From contig DDEH01000068.1 in NCBI GenBank assembly GCA_002336085.1, positions 1-12,423 on the forward strand: a stretch of 12,423 bases of DNA, in the 5' to 3' direction. The notes under the pieces were generated by a model that saw only the letters and a program-made list of their open reading frames with translations, was not told the origin of the DNA and searched no databases. The stretch comes from Flavobacteriales bacterium UBA1959. GTDB lineage: Bacteria; Bacteroidota; Bacteroidia; Flavobacteriales_D; Sanyastnellaceae. Made by a program: the position numbers and the translations under genes. Shown here one piece after another: positions 5,835-12,423 of the stretch (its first letter is position 1; the number at the start of each line of letters is the position of its first letter).

Positions 5835-7547
5835 TCATTCTCCTTGGGCTTGTTTGAATTTCTCGGCATCAAGTGGATAAGTGTTGATGAAGAGTTTGAG
5901 GTGTTCAGCAAGGTTTTCCGGCCAAGGTGTTTGTTCAAGACTGTCCAACAAACGCCCCACATGTTTCTGTTCTGATGACTTGACTTCCATCAAACCCAGC
6001 AGTGCAAGGGTTCGTTTCAAATTTGAGATGAGGCGAGCCTCACGGTTGAACGCAGCAAACAATATTTCGCCTACATCCCCTTCAGGCTGACCGTGATACC
6101 TCACCAGCATGCTCCCAAGAATGTCACCTCGAACAGCGGCCAGGTTTCCGAAATCAAATCCCTCTTGACGCTGTTGTATCAATGCAAGTTGAATGTTTTG
6201 AATCCACTCGGGATGTTCAGCATGAACCCTCATCGACCACAACGTGTCACCTCTTCGACACATGACCCCCCCAAGGTTCGGCGCCATATTTGAGAATTGA
6301 AGTAAAACTTCCTTGCCATTCACCAAGGTGTTTCCACCACGCGCAAGAATGAGCTTCTGGTTTTCCCACTCAGTGTGAACCTTCCGCGTCAAGGATTGAC
6401 CTTGAAGAACAGCAGCATTGAATTCAGAGTACTCGAGAGCGCGCCCAACCCCTATTGGGAATTCCAGATGAAAAGTCTCCTGAGTGCTGAGATCATGGTG
6501 CATGTCATGGAATACCATATCTGAAGGTGGAGATATGGAGGTTCCTGTTTGTTTCAAAAACCGTGAGTAAAAGAAATCGATTGTTTGTGTGCGGACCAAG
6601 TAAGGTGGAGGAAGGGGTGCGTCACCAAGAATAGCCCCGATGCCAACTTTACATCCTTTTTCCTTCATGACATCCAGTTGCTGAAGGGCTGTGAGGAACG
6701 AGTCTTCTTGAAAGAGAACATCATCATCCAAAATCCACATGGTATCAGTTGGTGAAAACAAAGCAGCTGCTCGATGCAAAACAGAACGCCCCCACGAGAC
6801 ACCATGGCGTTGTGCATCACTCTGATACCAAGGACCGATGTTTCCTCTTTCCCCTTGCTCATGACCCCATGATTCCGGTAAAATCTTGACGCTTTGGAAA
6901 GGGAGTTGATGCTGTTCAAGAAGTCCATGAATCTGTTCTGGAGTGCTTTGAAAGCAGCATGCTACAAGATGAACATCAACGTCTTTTGGAACATGAGATG
7001 TATATGACTCGAAAAATTGTTCTGCCAAAGAGACTTCACCAAAAGTGACACAAAGGGTCAGTTCAGTTGTCTGGATAGCAGATTCAAGCGGACGCTGCTT
7101 CTCGTGAACAGAGGTTGAATTGTCTTCATCATCTGCAGGAGGTATCCCTTGCCTGAGGTTCATTTTCATGGATAATCTTGGTGACATAGTCGAAGAGAGA
7201 ATGCGCGCCATTTGCTTCGCATATCGTTCAGTGTCGCCTGAGATTTCAAACAGTCGCAGCGAAAATTCGGATTTGGTTTCCTCAAGTGATCCCAAAGATT
7301 CGTCAAATCCTCCAGCCCGAAGGAAGAGGTCCAAGCAAACCTTGGGCTCCGAGGGAGAGAATTGAATTGTGATTGGATGCAGGTCAAGGTCGAAACGATT
7401 CGCCACAAGGAGTTCCACAGCAGCGTTCCACGCTCCAGCAAATGTGAACGAGCGTGAGTGTCGATGAACGCCTCGCAAGGGCTCTGGCAGATCGCCTACA
7501 AACTCAAGACTTCGGTACTGCCTTTCGCACTCGATTTCAATGTTCAT
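5835..7547 (-). CDS. GT-A family glycosyltransferase-like protein with extra N-terminal domain
   Basis: Of 570 residues, about 160-450 look like a GT-A nucleotide-sugar transferase: strand ELTLCVTF, then the region SWGRSVLHRA (251-260) leading to MWILDDDVLF with a DDD metal-binding motif at 274-276, and downstream RGGNT (403-407) and RRGDTLW (431-437) in the place of the acceptor-side acidic motif of GT2-type enzymes. Residues 1-130 form a separate domain I do not recognise, joined by an acidic linker (138-142). The C-terminal 100 residues are helical. There is no membrane span, so it is probably cytosolic or peripheral. The start at 7547 overlaps the stop of the fusion gene (ATGA) with AAGGA just upstream. 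It presumably transfers a sugar to the product of the upstream enzymes; donor and acceptor cannot be read from the sequence. Confidence 0.75.
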   Translation of the reverse strand: MNIEIECERQYRSLEFVGDLPEPLRGVHRHSRSFTFAGAWNAAVELLVANRFDLDLHPITIQFSPSEPKVCLDLFLRAGGFDESLGSLEETKSEFSLRLFEISGDTERYAKQMARILSSTMSPRLSMKMNLRQGIPPADDEDNSTSVHEKQRPLESAIQTTELTLCVTFGEVSLAEQFFESYTSHVPKDVDVHLVACCFQSTPEQIHGLLEQHQLPFQSVKILPESWGHEQGERGNIGPWYQSDAQRHGVSWGRSVLHRAAALFSPTDTMWILDDDVLFQEDSFLTALQQLDVMKEKGCKVGIGAILGDAPLPPPYLVRTQTIDFFYSRFLKQTGTSISPPSDMVFHDMHHDLSTQETFHLEFPIGVGRALEYSEFNAAVLQGQSLTRKVHTEWENQKLILARGGNTLVNGKEVLLQFSNMAPNLGGVMCRRGDTLWSMRVHAEHPEWIQNIQLALIQQRQEGFDFGNLAAVRGDILGSMLVRYHGQPEGDVGEILFAAFNREARLISNLKRTLALLGLMEVKSSEQKHVGRLLDSLEQTPWPENLAEHLKLFINTYPLDAEKFKQAQGE

Positions 7548-9451
7548 GATTCCTTCATCCTCTTGCGATACACTTCATCGCTGCCCCGTTTCGGCAGCAT
7601 GTGCAGGAGGGATTCTTTGTCAGGATCGAAGTTCGCCAAAGCAGCTGTGTCTTTAGGAACGCATTTTCCTGTAAAACCTCCCAAACGAGGAGTCAGATGG
7701 GCTGGATTCATTACACGCCGATCTCGCCAGACCGTTTCCATTATCGGTTCTGGGTCGACGCCAAAGAGGTCAGCAATTCGTTCAATTTCCACCGTGAAGG
7801 TGACCTTGGTGGCAATGTACGCGTTGTGAGCCAGTTTACCGAGTTCAGCCTCCAAGTGCTTCATTCGTATTCTTGGTATTGATTCATCAATCCATGAAAA
7901 ATATTCAAGCAGCATCTGCTCGTCTTGAGAAGCACACGAATACACAAGACGATCGGGTGCCTGAAACCACTCAAGTGCGTCCTTTTCTCGCAAGAACTCA
8001 GGGGCATATGCGACTCGTAGAGATGGATGCATCTCGTTGATGGCGTCCATCGTACCTGGTTGGAGCGTGCTCTTGACAATCATGAGGCCAGAAAAAGCAT
8101 CTGCAGCCAATTTTTCTGCAACATTCATCACGTGAGATACATCAAGCCGAGCATCATCTGTTGCATTGGTGGGCACGCAAACTATAGCGACATTTGATGC
8201 GAGAATTTCAGTCCAGTCGCCGCGACCATCAATATCAAAGCCAACGGTGTGAAAGTGCTCCGAAAAGGTGGAAAATGCTGCTTCACCAACCGAGCCCAAC
8301 CCTACAACACCTACCGTTGTTTGTAGATGGGTGTACCAACGATGCCCTGCAACGTCCCACCAGTTTGAGTAAGCGCTGTTGTAGACGTTTCTTGCCCGAT
8401 GTTTCTCGTAGGCCGAGAAACTGATCTCTAACCGCTTCAGTGCCTCCTTGACGAGTTCTGGATCTTCGCAAAACCCTTCCCGTATTGTGGCCTCAACAAT
8501 GGTTTCAACTTGCCTTTCTGAACCCAATATCGTGGGTAAACTTTCGTCTGAGCCTGTGATGGTTTTCATTTGTTGTGCAACAATTTTACTTGCATCGTAC
8601 ATGGAAATGGAGTTATGACGAATTGTCCCCCCGTGAATGTCTTTCCCAGAATCAACAAGCTCGTTGAGTGTACCAAATGAAGGGAAGAGTTCACCTTCAA
8701 GACGTTCTAATGGTTCTGCCTCCACATGCTCATTGACTGGATGCCAGTCAACGAGGTCTGGTCTCCATTTAGAGTCCGAATGAATCCACAATCCAATGTG
8801 AACCGGGCGGTCATGGTTCCCTTTATTCGGTGAGGAGCGATGCCAAGTGAGGCTGTGAAGGATCACCGTATCTCCTGCGGAAACGGGAAGAAAAACTTGA
8901 ACGGAATCCTCGGGAAACTCATCTTTTTCTTTTGCCATAAAGTCAACCGGCGATGAGCAGCCACCAAGATGACTTCTGTCAACCACCTCTAAACACCCAT
9001 CTTCAAGTGTTACATCGAGAAAAGGCGTCCAGGTGGAGACTCCAGGGGAATTAATCGGCCAAAACATCGAATCTTGATGCCAAGGGATTTTGTCGTTATG
9101 GCCTTTATGCGGCTTGCAAATAATGTGGTCGTGAAGAAGCCGGGTACCCTGCCAATTCATGCTTGTCCAGGCACACTCGTGGAGCACGGGAGTGAAAATT
9201 AAATCTCGAAAATGCCCTTTCTCTGTGTGCCATAGATTCCTCCACTGGCTGACTTCGTTTTCATATTCAATCAAACTCAGCCCCATCTCATTAGCATAGC
9301 GTTTCTTGAGATTGGCCCACTGACCAAGCCCACCCTCTATCGATTCTGAAGAGAGGTTTCCTTTCAGAACCACCCACCCGTGTTCTTCAAAAAAATCAAC
9401 AAAATTGGGATCGTTCTTTTCAAATGTCGTCGTGTTTACTTCTTGCTTCAT
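7544..9451 (-). CDS. PhyH-type dioxygenase fused to a truncated UDP-glucose dehydrogenase-like module
   Basis: The protein has 635 residues with two enzymatic parts. Residues 15-240 are a phytanoyl-CoA dioxygenase-type Fe(II)/2-oxoglutarate oxygenase: iron ligands H125 and D127 in WHQD, distal H204 in LTWH, and 2-oxoglutarate-binding R215 in DRPVHIG. Residues 240-375 are a helical linker. Residues 378-620 follow the UDP-glucose/GDP-mannose dehydrogenase family: GLGSVG at 384-389 for NAD, VCVPT (424-428), KSTLQPGT (460-467), PEFLREKDA (484-492), the K539/N543 helix, and GGFTGKCVPKD (591-601) with catalytic Cys597 and Asp601. The protein ends soon after, so the C-terminal UDP-binding domain (PF03720, about 100 residues) is absent. 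The start at 9451 overlaps the previous stop (ATGA), with GGTGG upstream. Such a fusion could hydroxylate and then oxidise one substrate. The frame is uninterrupted, which argues against an assembly artefact. Confidence 0.85.
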   Translation of the reverse strand: MKQEVNTTTFEKNDPNFVDFFEEHGWVVLKGNLSSESIEGGLGQWANLKKRYANEMGLSLIEYENEVSQWRNLWHTEKGHFRDLIFTPVLHECAWTSMNWQGTRLLHDHIICKPHKGHNDKIPWHQDSMFWPINSPGVSTWTPFLDVTLEDGCLEVVDRSHLGGCSSPVDFMAKEKDEFPEDSVQVFLPVSAGDTVILHSLTWHRSSPNKGNHDRPVHIGLWIHSDSKWRPDLVDWHPVNEHVEAEPLERLEGELFPSFGTLNELVDSGKDIHGGTIRHNSISMYDASKIVAQQMKTITGSDESLPTILGSERQVETIVEATIREGFCEDPELVKEALKRLEISFSAYEKHRARNVYNSAYSNWWDVAGHRWYTHLQTTVGVVGLGSVGEAAFSTFSEHFHTVGFDIDGRGDWTEILASNVAIVCVPTNATDDARLDVSHVMNVAEKLAADAFSGLMIVKSTLQPGTMDAINEMHPSLRVAYAPEFLREKDALEWFQAPDRLVYSCASQDEQMLLEYFSWIDESIPRIRMKHLEAELGKLAHNAYIATKVTFTVEIERIADLFGVDPEPIMETVWRDRRVMNPAHLTPRLGGFTGKCVPKDTAALANFDPDKESLLHMLPKRGSDEVYRKRMKES

Positions 9452-10257
9452 AGTACCACCTTTACGGTTTCTTTCCAGCGTTTAAACGCTAAGTTCACAT
9501 CAATATGATTCCAAAACTTGGGTCCGAACCACTGCTCCAGCCAGGATTGAATTTGTTCGGGTTCGCTAAGAATCTCCATACCATCGGGGGATGTAGCCTG
9601 ATGATCTTTCAGGATAGCCCCCCCATCAGACCAAAATCGATTCACACGAAAACCGGTCAAAAAGGGGCCCCAGCCTGGTTCTTGATAGTGCATTTCGTGC
9701 ATATGATCAAAGACTGAAAAATCCACTCCGGTTGGAGAAAAATGATGATTCGTGGACCATTCTTCTCCTGAAAAAGCATGCTGCACTTCGTATCGAGGAC
9801 CTTTTCGTACGAGACGATAACGGAAAAACCAATTCGACTGAGGCGACTCATCCCCGAGTCTTATCGGTGAAAAATATGGGTAGCCATTTCCGACATCAAC
9901 CCACCACTCGCCATCATTGAGTACCACAATCAACGAAATGTGACAATCAGCTTCAAGAATGGTCGATGATACGAAACGGACATTAAACCCCAACTTTTTC
10001 AGAAAAGCGTACAGAAAGGGGTTTCGCGCTGTGCACAAACCACCTAAACCGCTTAGCATTTCTCGCTTGATCCACTCTGAAGATGGACGATGACGGGGGG
10101 CCGTCAACATGGTAATGTTTTGAAAGGGGATATGCTCGACAATCCCTGACACAATCGATTCCAAAAATTGACTGTCTGCGCTTCTTTTTTCAACATGAAT
10201 CTGTTCCAAAAAACGAGCCATGTCTTTATCGGTTAACTCCAATTCAAAGTCAACCAT
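9448..10257 (-). CDS. Arylamine N-acetyltransferase-family acyl/amide transferase
   Basis: The 269 residues are the usual length for NAT enzymes. The catalytic triad is in place: Cys75 in SGLGGLCTARNP (RGGxCxE-like), His106 in DCHISLIV and Asp121 in WWVDVGNGYP, close to Cys69-His107-Asp122 of the Salmonella enzyme. The family motif HIPFQNI is at 42-48. NATs move an acyl group from CoA to an arylamine through a Cys thioester; relatives such as RifF make amide bonds in natural-product assembly. The start at 10257 is chosen because it overlaps the hydrolase stop by 8 bp, has GAGGTG about 10 nt upstream, and gives a normal NAT N-terminus; a longer frame to 10374 runs inside the hydrolase gene. 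Beside a hydrolase, an oxygenase and a glycosyltransferase it is more likely biosynthetic than detoxifying, which is inference. Confidence 0.88.
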   Translation of the reverse strand: MVDFELELTDKDMARFLEQIHVEKRSADSQFLESIVSGIVEHIPFQNITMLTAPRHRPSSEWIKREMLSGLGGLCTARNPFLYAFLKKLGFNVRFVSSTILEADCHISLIVVLNDGEWWVDVGNGYPYFSPIRLGDESPQSNWFFRYRLVRKGPRYEVQHAFSGEEWSTNHHFSPTGVDFSVFDHMHEMHYQEPGWGPFLTGFRVNRFWSDGGAILKDHQATSPDGMEILSEPEQIQSWLEQWFGPKFWNHIDVNLAFKRWKETVKVVL

Positions 10258-11077
10258 TCGCAAGCACCTCACAGAAGCGCAATAATTGCCGCGCCGAGAT
10301 TCCCAAAAGGCCCGGGTCGATGGACTCATCAATCCCATGGATCGTCGAGTTGTCGTCATTGGGGCCAAGGGCAATATATGGTATATCTTTCAGTAAGTGG
10401 ACCAAGCAAGGGCAGCCTTGATTTCCAAATGCTTTGTTCATTGGCCGAATACGCACAGCAGAGTCGCGGCCATCATTAGCATTCAGTATCTTGACCGCAT
10501 CTATGGCGCGCTCAAGGGCGTCATCAACATTCATTGCCATGATTCTATGCTTCCCACTTTTGTAGAAATAACCCGTTTCCTCGACCCAAACATCCACCTT
10601 TGGCAACGTCAATTTCGGATACATCTCCATTGCAAATGGACTGCCAATTTCTTCTTCACCTTGCAGAACAAAAACAAGATTGCAATGCTCAGCAAGCTCG
10701 TTGATCAACAGAATGCGCTGAGCAAGAGGGACGATGTTGTCAGCGACACCACGCCCGTACCATCTCCCATCTTTTCCACTGAGCGCCCACGGATCAACAG
10801 ACCACTGCTTAGCGTCTGCTTCTTCAACATCGTAATGCCCAAAGAACCCAACTGTGGGTCGATTGGCCACTTCTCCTCGCTGTGCGATGACAATTGGCCG
10901 GTATTCGGCGCTTGGGTTTTCAATCGTTCGGATTGTACATCCATTCTGCCTGAACAACTGCTGAACCAATGTGGCATTTGCCTTGAGTCCGCTGGGGTTG
11001 CTCTCCACTGCTCGGTTTGAAACGAGGAGTTCAGTCAACTGTTTGCATGATTTTGTTTTTTGCTCAGTCCAAATCAT
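10250..11077 (-). CDS. M20-family metallohydrolase lacking the lid (dimerisation) domain
   Basis: The M20/ArgE/DapE catalytic motifs are all visible: GHYDVEEAD with metal-binding His81 and Asp83; DGRWYGRGVADN with bridging Asp113; QGEEEIGS with catalytic base and metal Glu at 142/143; an acidic residue in DVWVEE near 163-167; and His247 in STIHGIDES. The length is 275 residues against about 370-450 for typical members. The missing part is the lid domain usually inserted before the final catalytic segment; here helix DALERAIDAVKIL (186-198) resumes the core directly. Family members cut amide bonds in peptides or N-acyl amino acids using two zinc ions. GGAGG at 11089-11085, inside the last codons of the ribonuclease gene, serves this start, and the ATG directly follows that gene's TGA. 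Substrate unknown; a deacylase or dipeptidase acting on a pathway intermediate is plausible. Confidence 0.87.
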   Translation of the reverse strand: MIWTEQKTKSCKQLTELLVSNRAVESNPSGLKANATLVQQLFRQNGCTIRTIENPSAEYRPIVIAQRGEVANRPTVGFFGHYDVEEADAKQWSVDPWALSGKDGRWYGRGVADNIVPLAQRILLINELAEHCNLVFVLQGEEEIGSPFAMEMYPKLTLPKVDVWVEETGYFYKSGKHRIMAMNVDDALERAIDAVKILNANDGRDSAVRIRPMNKAFGNQGCPCLVHLLKDIPYIALGPNDDNSTIHGIDESIDPGLLGISARQLLRFCEVLANG

Positions 11078-11917
11078 TCAGTTCCCTCCAAGCGCTATCT
11101 CAACCCATTTTCCATCTTGCCATATGTGTAAATTCTCACCAAGAAGGCAGAGATGACTCTGTCCGAATTCGTCTTCCAATTTACATGGTATGAGGGCAGA
11201 GGAATTTGATTGAGTGCTCGATGCAGTGAAATCCTCTACCAAAGTAGTCAAATCCTGAACGATAGAATTTATGTTATTGATTTTAGTTGTCTGGTTCTGT
11301 GTTCGATCATCTAAAGACTGTAATCGAGAGCGTATATTATCGAGATAATTAGGACCGTCAGGTTTTTTGATTTGTACTTTCTTATTATCCATTGACTTGT
11401 TTGCCAACTCTTTTCCTTCAGTGAATTTGTAATTCTTGCGCGCAAGGGTAAAAGCGCCATCCTTGAATCCAAATTCTTGCGTAACCTTAGCCTCGTTTTG
11501 CCATTGCTCTTTGGTAAAGCCAGAGGTATTTTCTTCTGCATTAATTTCCTTATTGAACGAATCATTCGTGACGATAATGGAGCCAGGGTTTTCCCGCTTC
11601 AGCTTCACCATGTCAGCATCAGATTGGATCTTCTCAATGATGCTTTTGTTATCGGAAAAGAATTCGCTGAAAGCGCGGCGGCTAGGCTTTATTGGCAACT
11701 TCTTATCAGTGTACTTCACAGTAGTAGAATAATCAACACAAATGAGAACATTGTACCCCTTGGATTGGAAATACTTCAACGCCAAACCAATGCGTTCGAC
11801 GTTTATGGCATCGACCATTTTACCTTCAAATTCAGTCTTCTGATCCCCCCATTTCTCACTTTCATGGAGAACGTTTGAACCGTCAATGATGTAATCATAC
11901 ACTTTCTTTTCTGTCAT
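11078..11917 (-). CDS. Zc3h12a-like NYN-domain ribonuclease with coiled-coil tail
   Basis: Residues 6-160 match the NYN/PIN fold of Zc3h12a-type ribonucleases: YDYIIDGSNV with Asp12 and Asn15, the strand VLICVDYS with Asp62, and SDADMVKLKRENPGSIIVTN (99-118) followed by Asp119 and FNK, equivalent to the family's DxxI...VxSNDxF motif. The acidic cluster expected to bind magnesium is present, so it is probably an active endoribonuclease. Residues 190-232 form a heptad-like coiled coil rich in Q, N, L and I, and the last 40 residues form a small separate unit with two Trp (ENLHIWQDGKWVEI). GGTGAGG just upstream supports ATG 11917. By eye the gene is more AT-rich than the enzyme genes after it, which hints at separate origin. 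Its stop directly abuts the hydrolase start. A role in control of the operon mRNA, or in defence, is inference. Confidence 0.8.
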   Translation of the reverse strand: MTEKKVYDYIIDGSNVLHESEKWGDQKTEFEGKMVDAINVERIGLALKYFQSKGYNVLICVDYSTTVKYTDKKLPIKPSRRAFSEFFSDNKSIIEKIQSDADMVKLKRENPGSIIVTNDSFNKEINAEENTSGFTKEQWQNEAKVTQEFGFKDGAFTLARKNYKFTEGKELANKSMDNKKVQIKKPDGPNYLDNIRSRLQSLDDRTQNQTTKINNINSIVQDLTTLVEDFTASSTQSNSSALIPCKLEDEFGQSHLCLLGENLHIWQDGKWVEIALGGN

Positions 11918-11927
11918 TTCCTCACCT

Positions 11928-12182
11928 TCATTTTTTTGTGTCCTTCAACAACTCGAGTAATGCTACAATCCCAATTCCTGCGGCAGCTCCAGCGAGCCCT
12001 CCCATGAGTGCCGCATTGAACACCTCGTCAGTCCCCTTTTTCTTGGATTGTTCCTTGAGTTTTTTCAGTTGATAACCGATGACCTGTTGAGATGTATTCA
12101 ACTTCTCAGCAATCTCGGATTGACTCCATCCAAGGGCACGTAATTTGAGCAACTCAGCGATCTGGTTTGGAGTCAGGGCCAT
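11928..12182 (-). CDS. Small HTH protein with C-terminal membrane helix
   Basis: The protein has 84 residues. Residues 5-42 form a helix-turn-helix of the resolvase/sigma-like type (LTPNQIAELLKLRALGWSQS, then EIAEKLNTSQQVIGYQLKKL). A basic linker KEQSKKKG follows, then a glycine/alanine-rich hydrophobic helix at 56-78 (GGLAGAAAGIGIVALLELL) that could span a membrane or pack as a dimer. ATG 12182 is preferred to an in-frame ATG at 12260: the HTH starts right after it, a TTATAT box is centred 25 bp upstream as for a leaderless archaeal message, and the extra residues look non-coding. It is the first gene of the seven-gene operon, 10 bp before the ribonuclease gene. It may be a membrane-tethered DNA-binding regulator of its own promoter, which carries three palindromes. 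Confidence 0.75.
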   Translation of the reverse strand: MALTPNQIAELLKLRALGWSQSEIAEKLNTSQQVIGYQLKKLKEQSKKKGTDEVFNAALMGGLAGAAAGIGIVALLELLKDTKK

Positions 12183-12260
12183 GTCTACCCGTAGACTATC
12201 ACGCATATAAGTTTGTATTATACAAAAAATACCTTTACGGTACAAATTATATTTGTTCAA
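12183..12260 (-). promoter_or_regulatory. Promoter and three-palindrome operator of the seven-gene operon
   Basis: A TTATAT box (12210-12205, minus strand) lies 25 bp before ATG 12182, the spacing of a leaderless archaeal promoter; a second AT-rich box at 12221-12214 could give a short leader. Three palindromes flank it: GTCTAC-CC-GTAGAC (12183-12196) touching the start codon, TTTGTAT-T-ATACAAA (12212-12226), and ACAAAT-TAT-ATTTGT (12242-12256). Their centres are 29.5 and 30 bp apart, about three helical turns, so bound proteins would lie on the same face of the DNA. A plus-strand TTATATT at 12247-12253 might also drive divergent transcription to the right. Confidence 0.5.
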
Positions 12261-12423
12261 TTTAGCATGCTAGTTTTCCATTCCTGTACGACTCATGAAC
12301 ATAGGACAAAGCTGAACAAAACCGCGAAAGTAGTCCCCGCTCCTATGAGAGAGGACACAACAAAGATCGCTCAACCTCTCGATAAAGCGTGGACTACGTT
12401 AAAGAGATGCGTTGCCAATGTGG
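12261..12423. other. Non-coding stretch with long stem-loop at the right edge
   Basis: No protein is visible. GTAGTCC-C-CGC (12330-12340) pairs with GCG-T-GGACTAC (12387-12397), 10 of 11 positions, and encloses a perfect GAGAGG/CCTCTC stem (12349-12354/12375-12380). A competing stem CATAGGA/TCCTATG (12300-12306/12341-12347) overlaps it, so two alternative folds exist. It may be a structured RNA transcribed rightwards from the divergent promoter at about 12250, or part of a longer element cut by the window edge. No RNA family is recognised. Confidence 0.4.

Noticed and set aside
1..12423. CRISPR array to accompany the CARF-like gene
   Set aside because: No regularly spaced direct repeats of about 25-40 bp are visible anywhere in the window.

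Overview
The window (12,423 bp, roughly 45-50% GC by eye) looks like part of an archaeal genome, possibly a marine planktonic euryarchaeote of the Poseidoniales (Marine Group II) type. The reasons are AT-rich TATA-like boxes about 25 bp before a start codon, GGTGA/GGAGG ribosome binding sites, a T8 run as a likely terminator, an all-ATG set of tightly overlapping genes, and a CARF-like/winged-helix regulator of a kind common in archaea. This is inference (about 60%); no rRNA, tRNA or lineage marker gene is present, and a bacterium is not excluded. I see no CRISPR array, insertion sequence or tRNA.

Layout, left to right. 1-241: non-coding, with six or more back-to-back hairpins. 242-2548 (minus): a 768-aa protein with a C-terminal aminoglycoside-phosphotransferase-like kinase domain (Lys455, HGDxxxxN at 597-604, Asp620) behind a long uncharacterised N-terminal region. 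2549-2987: divergent intergenic region with several perfect hairpins. 2988-5016 (plus): a four-gene operon encoding an unrecognised acidic protein, two tiny single-span membrane proteins and a 246-aa CARF-like Rossmann/winged-helix protein. 5017-5290: convergent gap with a terminator-like element and a possible pseudoknotted structure. 5291-12182 (minus, transcribed right to left): a seven-gene operon. 12183-12260: its promoter/operator region. 12261-12423: a second non-coding stretch with a long stem-loop.

The seven-gene operon is the main interest. In transcription order it encodes a small HTH protein with a C-terminal membrane helix, a Zc3h12a-like NYN ribonuclease with a coiled-coil tail, an M20-type metallohydrolase without its lid domain, an arylamine N-acetyltransferase-fold enzyme with an intact Cys-His-Asp triad, a fusion of a phytanoyl-CoA-dioxygenase-type oxygenase with a nucleotide-sugar-dehydrogenase module lacking the UDP-binding domain, a GT-A glycosyltransferase, and a TIGR00725/SLOG-type nucleotide-binding protein. 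From the ribonuclease onward every junction overlaps or is separated by no more than 4 bp, so these genes are probably made together. The enzyme set (hydrolase, acyl or amide transferase, oxygenase-dehydrogenase, glycosyltransferase) reads as a pathway for an acylated or amidated glycoconjugate or small molecule. I cannot match it to a described pathway. The three palindromes spaced about 30 bp apart before the operon suggest repression, perhaps by the HTH protein itself.
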